From Eubacterium sp. CAG:252 (GTDB lineage Bacteria; Bacillota; Clostridia; Lachnospirales; Lachnospiraceae), in the NCBI GenBank assembly GCA_000436535.1, contig FR886322.1, positions 1 through 16,757 on the forward strand: 16,757 nucleotides of DNA. Reading direction: 5' to 3'. Shown here in pieces: positions 1 to 7,558 of the stretch. Numbering within the stretch: the first letter of the stretch is position 1; each line of letters starts with the position of its first letter. The position numbers and the translations under genes were made by a program. The notes below the pieces were generated by a model, which saw only the letters and a program-made list of their open reading frames with translations, did not search any database and was not told the origin of the DNA.

Positions 1-131
1 TTCATTATAAACTCTTGGTCTTTCTTTTTTTCGGGACTAATCTTTTTTCACAGCCCCCTCCCGAAACTTCTAATTGTTACTGTCCAGCGCCAATCTTAAA
101 AATGCTTTGCATTTCCCTGATGTGGCTTATC
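1..131 (-). other. Window-edge segment downstream of the ABC ATPase; possible start of the next gene
   Basis: No complete gene fits here. On the minus strand, a purine-rich, ribosome-binding-site-like run (reading GGGAGGGGGC) lies at about 54-63. The GTG just after it runs into TAG after four codons. The next frame opens only after a TGA at 50-48, and its first ATG is at 5-3, leaving the window. ABC ATPases of the BcrA type are usually followed by their permease, so a downstream gene on the minus strand is expected. Whether it starts here or outside the window cannot be decided from this sequence. Confidence 0.25.
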
Positions 132-869
132 TTAGCTTACAGCTTCCTTATTTTCTTCTGCTCTACCATCTTTTTTTGCCTCAGCTTTCTTGTTGGCTTC
201 TTCTATTGCTTTCTTGGCTGCCTCTGCTGCCTCCTTGTCAACAAGCTGTCCTTCGTATATCTCATATACTTCGTCAGATAAGTAGTTAAGCTCCTCTGTA
301 TCATGACAAGCTATTATTATAAGCGAACCATTAGCCTTAAGCTCATCAAGAATACCCTTAATAAGTCCTGCACCAGCTTCATCAAGTGCATTAATAGGTT
401 CATCAAGAATAACTATATCCGGCTTCTCCATAATGGCTGCTGCTATTCCGAGTCGCTGCTTCATACCAAGTGAATACTTCTTAAATGTTCTTGGATCATC
501 AGGCTTAAGACCAACCTTTCTTATAGCCTCCCTTATCTCTTCATCACTTATCTTGTTCTGGATAGAAGCAAGTATCTTAAGGTTCTTAAAACCTGTATAG
601 TTGGCTATGAATGACGGATTCTCTATAAGAAGTCCGATACTTGGTGGAAATGAAATCTGCTTTCCAAGCTCCTTGTCATTGATAAATACCTTTCCCGATG
701 TAGGAAGAATAAGTCCGCTGATTGCTCTCATAAGCATAGTCTTACCAGAACCATTCTTTCCCTTAAGTCCTATAACCTTTCCACTCTCAAGTGTAAGGTT
801 GATGTCATCAAGAACTGTTACTTTCTTGAAATTCTTTGTGTAGTGCTCTAATCTTACTACTGTACCCAT
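132..869 (-). CDS. ABC transporter ATP-binding protein, BcrA/lantibiotic-protection type
   Basis: Cytoplasmic ATPase subunit of an ABC transporter, 245 aa. Visible motifs: Walker A GKNGSGKT (37-44), a glutamate-for-glutamine Q-loop in the context IENPSF (83-88), signature SLGMKQR (133-139), Walker B IVILDEP (152-158) and the switch histidine H189. The IENP/TG-type Q-loop and the SLGMKQRL signature are typical of BcrA-like ATPases that pair with multi-span permeases for bacitracin or lantibiotic resistance; the substrate here is unknown. After about residue 210 there is a charged, Ala/Lys/Glu-rich tail to the stop that is not part of the ATPase fold. The start at 869 was chosen because GGAGGAGG lies 6-8 bases upstream; the 33 codons before it look untranslated. 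No permease is visible, so it would lie beyond the left edge. A confident ABC ATPase, with substrate and subfamily inferred. Confidence 0.9.
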   Translation of the reverse strand: MGTVVRLEHYTKNFKKVTVLDDINLTLESGKVIGLKGKNGSGKTMLMRAISGLILPTSGKVFINDKELGKQISFPPSIGLLIENPSFIANYTGFKNLKILASIQNKISDEEIREAIRKVGLKPDDPRTFKKYSLGMKQRLGIAAAIMEKPDIVILDEPINALDEAGAGLIKGILDELKANGSLIIIACHDTEELNYLSDEVYEIYEGQLVDKEAAEAAKKAIEEANKKAEAKKDGRAEENKEAVS

Positions 870-1290
870 ATATGTACCTCCTCCTGACTCTCTGATTGTT
901 TTAAACCATATATAATCCAAAACCCTTAAAATTATATATGCCCCTTTAAACAATCTTTGTGATGGCAAAATATGCTTTCGTCACCAACATTATATATTTA
1001 TATTAATATGTGGGGCATAAGCTCAAAAATCATATTATGCATGTACGAATAACTTTTGACCTTTTACTCCTTACATTATATTAACACTTTATACTACAAA
1101 TGTATATATAATTTGTAATATTACTCTAAAAATTATATCAGTTTTTATTTTTTATGAAAATTCTATGAAAATTATGCTATATAACAATATATTCAGCATA
1201 CATTAGTATGCAGTACATTTTATACAAATTTTCATACAATATTTTATGTGATATTTAGCACAACGTTTTACATCCGCATATTAAATAATA
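870..1290. other. AT-rich intergenic stretch
   Basis: No gene found on either strand. Besides the minus-strand promoter candidate, the plus strand holds TTGACC-17-TATTAA at 1056-1084, facing the hairpin at 1291-1360. A short plus-strand RNA of roughly 270 bases is therefore possible, but in such AT-rich DNA this could be chance. A short direct repeat TATGAAAATT occurs twice near 1153-1175. Confidence 0.35.
997..1026 (-). promoter_or_regulatory. Possible promoter for the ABC ATPase
   Basis: Minus strand TTGAGC, 18 bases, TATAAA. The match is moderate and the region is very AT-rich, so it could be chance. It would give a leader of about 120 bases. Confidence 0.3.
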
Positions 1291-1360
1291 AAAAAAAGTG
1301 CTATATATACCTGCCTTCTATCTTTCGATAAGAACACACATATTATATCGCACTTTTTTT
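1291..1360 (-). terminator. Intrinsic terminator, probably bidirectional
   Basis: Inverted repeat AAAAAAAGTGC (1291-1301) against GCACTTTTTTT (1350-1360). Inside it is a second stem closed by a GAAA tetraloop on the minus strand (TATC-GAAA-GATA). A run of T follows the stem on both strands. It lies about 100 bases past the spoVG stop and so probably ends the glgC-glgD-spoVG transcript. Confidence 0.7.
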
Positions 1361-1461
1361 CTTTTGCGCTCATTATATGATAAATTATCTGTCACGCTGT
1401 GTTTAGTTTACAGTTTAGAATCCATCAACTCCGTACTATCCTGCTAATCCTGATGTATACC

Positions 1462-1743
1462 CTATACGTTTTCTGATAATTCTTCTGCATCGTCAGCATC
1501 ATAATATGCTTTCAAAACTGCACTTTGAAGATTCTCCCTTGCACTCTGATTGATTGGATGTGCAATATCCTTAAAGCCACCTTCAATCATATGCTTACTA
1601 GGCATAGCTACAAACAAGCCCTTATCTCCTTCTATAATTCTGATATCGTGTACCACGAACTCATCATCAAAAGTAATCGACACGTAAGCCCTAAGCTTTC
1701 CTGTACTGGCAATCTTCCTGACTCTAACATCTGTAATATTCAT
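1462..1743 (-). CDS. spoVG: SpoVG family regulator
   Basis: 93 aa, close to the usual 85-100 aa of the family. It follows the SpoVG pattern along its whole length: N-terminal ITDVRVRK (3-10), FVVHDIRIIEG (29-39), GLFVAMPSK (42-50) and DIAHPIN (59-65), then a variable acidic tail. SpoVG proteins are small nucleic-acid-binding regulators. In Bacillus the gene affects septation and sporulation, and in Staphylococcus and Listeria it affects virulence and metabolism, in part by binding RNA. The start has AGGGG six to seven bases upstream. It lies only 39 bases downstream of glgD on the same strand with no terminator between, so it is very likely cotranscribed with the glycogen genes. Identity is firm; its role in this organism is inferred. 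Confidence 0.96.
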   Translation of the reverse strand: MNITDVRVRKIASTGKLRAYVSITFDDEFVVHDIRIIEGDKGLFVAMPSKHMIEGGFKDIAHPINQSARENLQSAVLKAYYDADDAEELSENV

Positions 1744-1782
1744 TTGTTACCCCTATCCGTCTGTTAATGACTCTTCTACTCT

Positions 1783-2898
1783 TTAATAATATGATGGACT
1801 GTCTTCAATAACGATCTTAACTCCATTCTCTCCAACATATCTTGAATTAGCCTTAATAGTGCTGTTGCTTTCTACTATACAGTTCTCAATATATGCATTA
1901 TCTCCTATGTATGCATTGTTCATAATAATAGAATTCTTAACTACAGCATTATTACCAATGTATATCTTCTTGAAAAGTACTGAATTATCTACAGTACCAT
2001 TAACTATACATCCGCTTGATACAAGGCTGTTAGATACATTAGCACCATAATTGTACTTAGCTGGTGGTAAGTCTTCAACCTTAGAATAAACATCCGGATA
2101 CTGCTTAAAGAAGTAATCCCTGACATCTCTCTTAAGGAAGTCCATATTAGTCTTATAATATGAATCAACTGAAGATATGTTATTCCAGTAAGTATCTAAC
2201 TTATAACCATATATCTTCTTGATATTCCTGTATCTTACAAGTATATCTCTTACGAAGTCGTATCTGTCCTCTTCTGCTGCTTTCTCAAGAAGCTCAATAA
2301 GAAGACGTCTTCTTACTACATATATACCTGTTGAAACTGTTGAAAGATTAGTTTCCAATGGCTTCTCATCAATATCTGTGATACGTCCATCCTCTGCGAG
2401 TGCAACTACTCCGTATCTTCCAATATCTTCTCTGTTATCAAGTTTCTTTACAACCATAGTAACATCAGCCTTCTTCTCGATGTGATACTGAAGTACCTTG
2501 TTATAGTCAAGCTTGTACACACCATCGCCGGATGTGATAACTACATATGGTTCATGACTTGACTTAAGAAAGTCTATATTCTGATAGAGTGAATCTGCTG
2601 TTCCTCTGTACCAGCTGCTGCTCTCTGCTGTTATAGTTGGTGTGAATACATATAATCCACCCTGTTTTCTACCAAAATCCCACCACTTAGATGAGCTTAA
2701 GTGTTCATTGAGAGATCTTGCATTATACTGTGTTATTACTGCAACCTTCTGTATATGTGAATTAGACATATTGCTAAGTGCGAAATCTATCGCTCTGTAG
2801 CTTCCTGCAATAGGCATGGAAGCAATGGCTCTCTTGTTTGTCAGTTCACGCATCATCCTGTTGTTGCCGCCTGCTAATACTATACCTATCGCTTTCAT
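1783..2898 (-). CDS. glgD: Glucose-1-phosphate adenylyltransferase, non-catalytic/regulatory subunit GlgD
   Basis: 371 aa, the usual length for GlgD. In Firmicutes ADP-glucose pyrophosphorylase is often a GlgC/GlgD hetero-oligomer, with GlgD boosting or modulating GlgC. It has the nucleotidyltransferase fold (1-~240) and a left-handed beta-helix of hexapeptide repeats near the C-terminus (about 285-360). Several catalytic signatures are altered relative to GlgC. The N-terminal loop reads GGNNRMMREL instead of GGQGSRLGVL, losing the glycine-arginine pyrophosphate-binding pattern. SGDHIY is changed to SGDGVY (123-128), losing the histidine next to the metal-site aspartate. The WYRGTADSLYQN stretch (96-107) and the glucose-1-phosphate motif DEKP (177-180) remain. 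Its start codon overlaps the glgC stop by four bases (ATGA), implying translational coupling. Confidence 0.95.
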   Translation of the reverse strand: MKAIGIVLAGGNNRMMRELTNKRAIASMPIAGSYRAIDFALSNMSNSHIQKVAVITQYNARSLNEHLSSSKWWDFGRKQGGLYVFTPTITAESSSWYRGTADSLYQNIDFLKSSHEPYVVITSGDGVYKLDYNKVLQYHIEKKADVTMVVKKLDNREDIGRYGVVALAEDGRITDIDEKPLETNLSTVSTGIYVVRRRLLIELLEKAAEEDRYDFVRDILVRYRNIKKIYGYKLDTYWNNISSVDSYYKTNMDFLKRDVRDYFFKQYPDVYSKVEDLPPAKYNYGANVSNSLVSSGCIVNGTVDNSVLFKKIYIGNNAVVKNSIIMNNAYIGDNAYIENCIVESNSTIKANSRYVGENGVKIVIEDSPSYY

Positions 2899-4169
2899 TC
2901 TACGTCACCTGCCTTAATAATAATACCACCGCTTGGTAATAAGCCATCTGGATAATCTTCATTAGTTGTAACTCCAGATATAGCTGTGTTCTTTCCTACC
3001 TTGACTCCATCAGGAATAACTGAACATTCTCCGATAGTTACAAGACCCGAGTTATATATCTTAGGAAGCTTGACATTAGGTACTTCTTCACCTACACCAA
3101 GTTCAACATTATTTCCTACAACTACTTCTTCAGCTATAATTGACTTATTGACTATTGTGTTCTTGCCGATGACAGTATTATTCATAACGATAGAATCCCT
3201 GACTACCGCGCCTTCTTCAATAGTTACACCTGAACCGATAACTGAATTATATATTCGTCCATATACTTCAGTTCCATCGCCAACAATGCTCTTTTCAATA
3301 AATGTATTATCTGCAACATACTGAGGTGGAATAGTATCTGTTCTTGTATATATCTTCCAGAATTCCTCATAAAGATTAAATACAGGAATTATATCTATAA
3401 GCTCCATATTAGCCTCCCAATATGAGCTTAATGTTCCAACATCCTTCCAGTAACTGTTATATTCGTATGCAAATATTCTCTTGTTGTTGTTAAAGCAGTA
3501 AGGTATTACATGCTTACCAAAATCACATTCATTCTGGTCTTTAAGCTTGATAAGTGCATCTTTTAATACGCTCCACTTGAATATGTATATACCCATAGAA
3601 GCAAGATTGCTCTTAGGATTAGCTGGCTTTTCTTCAAATTCTGTAATTCTGTTGTCATCATCTGTAACAACAATTCCGAATCTGCTTGCCTCCTCCATAG
3701 GTACTGGCATAGCTGCTATTGTTATGTCAGCATTATTAGCCTTGTGATAATCAAGCATTATCTTATAATCCATCTTATATATGTGATCACCTGAGAGAAT
3801 AAGTACGTATTCTGGATGATATTGTTCCATATATTCAAGATTCTGGTAAATGGCATTGGCAGTTCCTGTATACCATTCGCTGTTTGTACTCTTTTCGTAA
3901 GGAGGAAGTACTGTTACACCACCTACATTACGGTCGAGATCCCAAGGAATACCTATTCCTATATGGGAATTAAGTCTAAGGGGCTGATACTGTGTAAGTA
4001 CACCTACAGTATCAATTCCTGAGTTGATGCAGTTGCTGAGTGGGAAATCTATTATTCTGTACTTTCCACCAAATGAGACTGCTGGCTTTGCGACTTTTGC
4101 TGTTAAAACACCGAGTCTACTGCCCTGACCACCGGCTAACAGCATCGCTATCATTTCTTTTTTAATCAT
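2895..4169 (-). CDS. glgC: Glucose-1-phosphate adenylyltransferase, catalytic subunit GlgC
   Basis: Catalyses ATP + glucose-1-phosphate to ADP-glucose + PPi, the committed step of bacterial glycogen synthesis. 424 aa, normal for the family. The catalytic domain has LAGGQGSRLGVLT (11-23) with KPAV (28-31) for ATP and pyrophosphate binding, EWYTGTANAIYQN (98-110), SGDHIYKMDY (126-135) carrying the metal-binding aspartate, and FEEKP (178-182) with the glucose-1-phosphate lysine. The C-terminal part shows hexapeptide beta-helix repeats typical of the allosteric domain. The start has AGGTGG four bases upstream. It is the first gene of the glgC-glgD-spoVG operon, with a good sigma-A-type promoter about 45 bases before the start codon. 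No glycogen synthase or branching gene lies in the window, so the rest of the pathway must be elsewhere. Confidence 0.97.
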   Translation of the reverse strand: MIKKEMIAMLLAGGQGSRLGVLTAKVAKPAVSFGGKYRIIDFPLSNCINSGIDTVGVLTQYQPLRLNSHIGIGIPWDLDRNVGGVTVLPPYEKSTNSEWYTGTANAIYQNLEYMEQYHPEYVLILSGDHIYKMDYKIMLDYHKANNADITIAAMPVPMEEASRFGIVVTDDDNRITEFEEKPANPKSNLASMGIYIFKWSVLKDALIKLKDQNECDFGKHVIPYCFNNNKRIFAYEYNSYWKDVGTLSSYWEANMELIDIIPVFNLYEEFWKIYTRTDTIPPQYVADNTFIEKSIVGDGTEVYGRIYNSVIGSGVTIEEGAVVRDSIVMNNTVIGKNTIVNKSIIAEEVVVGNNVELGVGEEVPNVKLPKIYNSGLVTIGECSVIPDGVKVGKNTAISGVTTNEDYPDGLLPSGGIIIKAGDVE

Positions 4170-4212
4170 GCTACCACCTCTGATGTTTAATTTACTATCT
4201 TAAGTTGTATAA

Positions 4213-4241
4213 ATTATATCATATAATTCTAATTAAGTAAA
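4213..4241 (-). promoter_or_regulatory. Promoter of the glgC-glgD-spoVG operon
   Basis: Minus strand TTTACT, 17 bases, TATAAT. The -10 hexamer is a perfect consensus and the spacing is optimal. Transcription would begin near 4206, giving a leader of about 37 bases before the glgC start at 4169. Confidence 0.7.
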
Positions 4242-4573
4242 AATAATTTTGTCTTTTTTGGGTGATTTTTCATACAATTTATTTGACATTTTATTGTTAC
4301 ATTTTAACATATGAATATTTTCTACAATTAAGACCGTATTTTACATAATTACTATTTGCGATATACATTTTATGCGTGTTTATCAGCTATTATTACTAAT
4401 TTTTTAAGTTTTTGGCTTAATTTTCATTTGAAAATATGACTTTGCGCTTAATATTATAAACCTTCTATGTTTGTATATATAATTAAGCAAGTAAAGAAAA
4501 TGTACTAATTTTATTTAAAACGCCAAAAGATAATTCAATTATCTGCCCCTGCACACTTTATGCGTTTTTATGT
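4242..4573. other. glgC-murC divergent intergenic stretch
   Basis: Very AT-rich and without a gene. The only extra signal is a plus-strand TTGACA-16-TAACAT at 4283-4310, a possible second, distal murC promoter. It is weaker than the one at 4574-4602 because its -10 is imperfect. No riboswitch-like or repeated structure was recognised. Confidence 0.4.
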
Positions 4574-4602
4574 TTGAAAAATACATACATTAGGCATATA
4601 AT
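4574..4602 (+). promoter_or_regulatory. murC promoter
   Basis: TTGAAA, 17 bases, TATAAT on the plus strand: a perfect -10, a five-of-six -35 and ideal spacing. The predicted start near 4609 leaves a leader of about 65 bases before the murC ATG at 4674. A second TATAAT at 4606-4611 lies just downstream. Confidence 0.75.
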
Positions 4603-4673
4603 CTCTATAATGACTTTTTAAGGTGTCATTTATTACAAACAATACGTTTTCTAGGAAGAAAGGAACATCACAT

Positions 4674-6053
4674 ATGTTTAATATTGATTTTAATAGTCCA
4701 ATACATGTACATTTCATAGGAATAGGCGGCATAAGCATGAGCGGTCTTGCCAAAATCCTTCTTGACAGACACTTCACAGTTTCAGGCTCAGATGCACACG
4801 AATCTGAACTTACTGCTGAACTTGCAAAGGATGGCTGCCATATATCTTATCCACAGTCCGCTGATAATATTACTGACGGCATCGACCTTGTTGTATACAC
4901 TGCTGCCATCCATCCTGACAACCCTGAACTTAAGGCTGCTGTTGATGCCGGCATTCCAACTATGACAAGAGCCGAGCTTCTAGGTCAGGTTATGAAGAAC
5001 TATCACACAGCCGTAAATGTAGCTGGTACACACGGAAAGACAACAACTACTTCAATGATTACAGAAATTCTCCTTGCAGCCAACGCCGACCCAACTATAT
5101 CAGTCGGTGGAATACTCCACAGTATCGGCGGCAACATAAGAGTAGGAAAGTCTGATTTATTTGTAACTGAAGCCTGCGAATACACTAACAGCTTCCTTTC
5201 CTTCAACCCTACACTTAACATCATATTAAATGTTAAGGCTGACCACCTTGACTTTTTCAAGGATATTGATGATATACGTCATTCCTTTAAGTTATTCACA
5301 GAAAAGCTTCCATCTGATGGAACCTTGGTTATCAACACTGACATTGACGACTATGAATATTTCTATAAGGATACTGACTGTGAAGTTATCACTTTCGGTT
5401 CAGACCCTGCAAAGTCTATGTACAGTGCCGCTGACATTAAGCATGACGAATATGGACGTTGTTCATATACTCTTCTTATTAATAATACGCCTTCGGGAAC
5501 TATCCAGCTTTCTGTTCCTGGTGTGCATAATGTATACAATTCGCTTTCAGCTATCGCAGCCTGTGTTAAGCTTGGTATATCTATGGAAGATATCCGTGAA
5601 GGACTTAAGAACTTTACCGGTACGGACCGCCGTTTCCAGAAGAAGGGTGTATTTAACGGAGTAACGGTTGTTGATGACTACGCACATCATCCTGATGAGA
5701 TAACAGCAACTCTTAACTCTGCTGCCATGTGTCCTCACAACAATATATGGTGCGTATTCCAGCCTCACACTTACTCAAGAACAAAAGCTCTTATGCCGGA
5801 ATTTGCGAAAGCTTTAGCACTTGCTGATAAGGTTGTGCTTGCAAAGATATATCCAGCCCGCGAAACTGATAATCTTGGCATAAGCTCTGCTAATCTATGT
5901 GAACTTATTAAAGCAGAGGGCAAAGAATGTTACTATTACGAAGATTTTGAAGAAATTGAAGACTTTTTGAAAAAAAATTGTATCAACGGTGACCTGTTGA
6001 TAACTATGGGTGCCGGAGACGTTTATAAAATCGGCGAAGACCTATTAAAATAG
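4674..6053 (+). CDS. murC: UDP-N-acetylmuramate--L-alanine ligase
   Basis: Cytoplasmic Mur ligase that joins L-alanine to UDP-MurNAc with ATP, the first peptide step of peptidoglycan precursor synthesis. 459 aa, the standard length. Order of domains: N-terminal UDP-binding domain with FIGIGGISMSGLA (14-26); central ATPase domain with P-loop GTHGKTTTT (118-126), the EACEYTNSF stretch (166-174) with the metal-binding glutamate, and LNVKADHLD (185-193); C-terminal domain with DDYAHHPDEI (334-343) and FQPHTYSRT (362-370). The start at 4674 was chosen because AAGGAA lies upstream and the family begins shortly before the GIGG motif; 17 further upstream codons in frame look untranslated. It is followed by the DnaA-box region and then replication genes. 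No terminator was recognised directly after the stop. Confidence 0.97.
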   Translation: MFNIDFNSPIHVHFIGIGGISMSGLAKILLDRHFTVSGSDAHESELTAELAKDGCHISYPQSADNITDGIDLVVYTAAIHPDNPELKAAVDAGIPTMTRAELLGQVMKNYHTAVNVAGTHGKTTTTSMITEILLAANADPTISVGGILHSIGGNIRVGKSDLFVTEACEYTNSFLSFNPTLNIILNVKADHLDFFKDIDDIRHSFKLFTEKLPSDGTLVINTDIDDYEYFYKDTDCEVITFGSDPAKSMYSAADIKHDEYGRCSYTLLINNTPSGTIQLSVPGVHNVYNSLSAIAACVKLGISMEDIREGLKNFTGTDRRFQKKGVFNGVTVVDDYAHHPDEITATLNSAAMCPHNNIWCVFQPHTYSRTKALMPEFAKALALADKVVLAKIYPARETDNLGISSANLCELIKAEGKECYYYEDFEEIEDFLKKNCINGDLLITMGAGDVYKIGEDLLK

Positions 6054-6088
6054 GCATTTAGAACCAGTTTTAGAGTTTTTCAACAAAG

Positions 6089-6237
6089 TTATCCACATTA
6101 TCCACATTTTTATGTTGCTATTCACAATATAAAAGTGTGGATTTTTTTGTTGACAACTTTAATCCACAAAATACAGCAATATTCGATATTCCCCACAACT
6201 TGTCCACGAGTTATCCACATTATCCACAATATCCACA
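6089..6237 (+). promoter_or_regulatory. DnaA-box cluster
   Basis: Four perfect DnaA boxes (TTATCCACA) in two back-to-back pairs: 6089-6097 and 6098-6106, then 6211-6219 and 6220-6228. The second pair is extended by ATATCCACA at 6229-6237, so boxes repeat with an exact 9-base period. Near-matches between them are CTATTCACA (6118-6126), TAATCCACA (6160-6168) and, inverted, TGTGGATTT (6136-6144). The last two form an 8-base inverted repeat (TGTGGATT/AATCCACA). The cluster ends 26 bases before the -35 of the downstream replication operon. The boxes are directly visible. Control of that operon by DnaA, or a titration or origin-like role, is inferred. Confidence 0.88.
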
Positions 6238-6263
6238 ACAATGACCACCTGCTTTTAACACAC

Positions 6264-6292
6264 TTTTCATTTAATTTTTACTATGCTATAAT
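6264..6292 (+). promoter_or_regulatory. Promoter of the DnaD-like/DnaI-like operon
   Basis: TTTTCA, 17 bases, TATAAT, with an extended -10 (TGC directly before TATAAT). Predicted start near 6299, about 58 bases before the ATG at 6357. The DnaA-box group at 6211-6237 sits just upstream of the -35, a typical place for regulation by DnaA. Confidence 0.65.
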
Positions 6293-6356
6293 CGGCACGG
6301 GCAGAAAATATGCCGGATACACAAAGATTACATTCAGGAGGACAAGTGCTTTTACT

Positions 6357-7529
6357 ATGGGCAGTCTTACATTAACAACTAAAGCTGACTACGGATACAC
6401 ATCCGTTTCCAATATATTTATTAAAAACTTTATACCTGGTGCAAACGGCGAATTCGTAAAGGTGTATCTTTACCTTCTTCACCTTATAAGCACGGGCAAT
6501 ACAAACATAAGTGTCTCACTTCTTGCAGACACATTTAACCAGACCGAGGCTGATATTATGAGGGCACTCCGCTACTGGGACAAGCTTGACGTTATTTCAC
6601 TTACATTTGCAGGCACTAACGACAGTCTGTCTAATGTAACTATCAATGACCTTAGCGGCTATGATATTAACGGCATGGGCGGCAGAGGTATTAACAGCGG
6701 CAGTATGGCTTCTGACACATTATCTGATAAGGCTGTGTCTGCAGGCGGCAATGCAGCATCTGATAATTTAATGAGTTCTTCTGTTTCACTCACAGATAAA
6801 GATAACTTTAACGGCGCTGCTGCAAGTATGAAACACCATGTAGAGCCATCAAGTATGCAGTATTCCGCTGAAAAGATAAGTGAGCTGAGCGCTGATGAGA
6901 ATTTCTCTATGCTGCTCTACGTCATAGAATCTTACCTTGGCCGTCCGCTTTCCATAAAGGAAACTAACGCCATAGTATATTTTTATGATTCACTGGATTT
7001 TTCTATTGAACTTATAGATTACCTTTTTGAATACTGTGTTGAACACAATAAAAAGAGCATTAATTATATAGAAAAGGTCGCTCTTGCATGGGCTGACAAG
7101 GACATTCACACTGTCACTGAGGCAAAGGAGGAGGTTTCTAACCACACCGATTCTGTATATCAGATTATGAAAGCATTTGGTATCTCTAACAGAGACCCCG
7201 GTCAGCATGAACGCGCCATGATATCAAAGTGGGCTGATACTTACTGCTTTGATACTGATATTATAATTGAGGCCTGCAACAGAACCATTAAAGCCATCCA
7301 CCAGCCAAGCTTTGAATACGCCGATACTATTCTTTCAAAGTGGAAAAACGCTAATGTAACCACTATGGAGGACATAAGAAAAGATGATGCGGCATACGCT
7401 GCAAGTAATAGCAGCAAGACAAAGTACCAGAACACCGCAAAGTCTGGCAACAGCCGTTTTAATAACTTCCAGCAGCGTGACAAGCGTTCTGATGACTGGT
7501 ATAATTCTTTACTGGGTAACAACAGTTAA
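6357..7529 (+). CDS. DnaD/DnaB-like replication initiation protein
   Basis: 390 aa. The N-terminal part (about 15-100), with SNIFIKNFIPGANGEFVKVYLYLL-type residues, resembles the winged-helix oligomerisation domain of DnaD/DnaB proteins. A low-complexity Gly/Ser/Asn linker (about 100-175) follows. Two DnaD-type C-terminal domains (DDBH2) come next, each ending in the family's YxxxIxxxW-like motif: YIEKVALAW (237-245, with Val at the Ile position) and YADTILSKW (321-329). In Bacillus these proteins remodel DNA and recruit the helicase at oriC and restart sites. Two DDBH2 copies make it more like Bacillus DnaB than DnaD. ATG 6357 is the only plausible start in its frame, but the AGGAGG at 6336-6341 is 15 bases away, unusually far. 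The helicase-loader gene follows 29 bases downstream. Confidence 0.85.
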   Translation: MGSLTLTTKADYGYTSVSNIFIKNFIPGANGEFVKVYLYLLHLISTGNTNISVSLLADTFNQTEADIMRALRYWDKLDVISLTFAGTNDSLSNVTINDLSGYDINGMGGRGINSGSMASDTLSDKAVSAGGNAASDNLMSSSVSLTDKDNFNGAAASMKHHVEPSSMQYSAEKISELSADENFSMLLYVIESYLGRPLSIKETNAIVYFYDSLDFSIELIDYLFEYCVEHNKKSINYIEKVALAWADKDIHTVTEAKEEVSNHTDSVYQIMKAFGISNRDPGQHERAMISKWADTYCFDTDIIIEACNRTIKAIHQPSFEYADTILSKWKNANVTTMEDIRKDDAAYAASNSSKTKYQNTAKSGNSRFNNFQQRDKRSDDWYNSLLGNNS

Positions 7530-7558
7530 ATAAGCTTAATATAGAAAGGGGTGTCATT

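Noticed and set aside
870..968. Upstream extension of the ABC ATPase to an ATG at 968
   Set aside because: The extra 33 residues do not resemble the family, and a strong GGAGGAGG sits just before the internal ATG at 869.
4568..4777. Minus-strand ORF overlapping the murC start
   Set aside because: It lies antisense to the murC N-terminus and across its promoter, has no ribosome binding site, and shows no family resemblance.
6054..6356. The chromosomal replication origin
   Set aside because: The DnaA boxes are real, but the expected neighbours of oriC (dnaA, dnaN, recF, gyrB, rpmH) are absent and no clear unwinding element was seen. A regulatory site is more likely.
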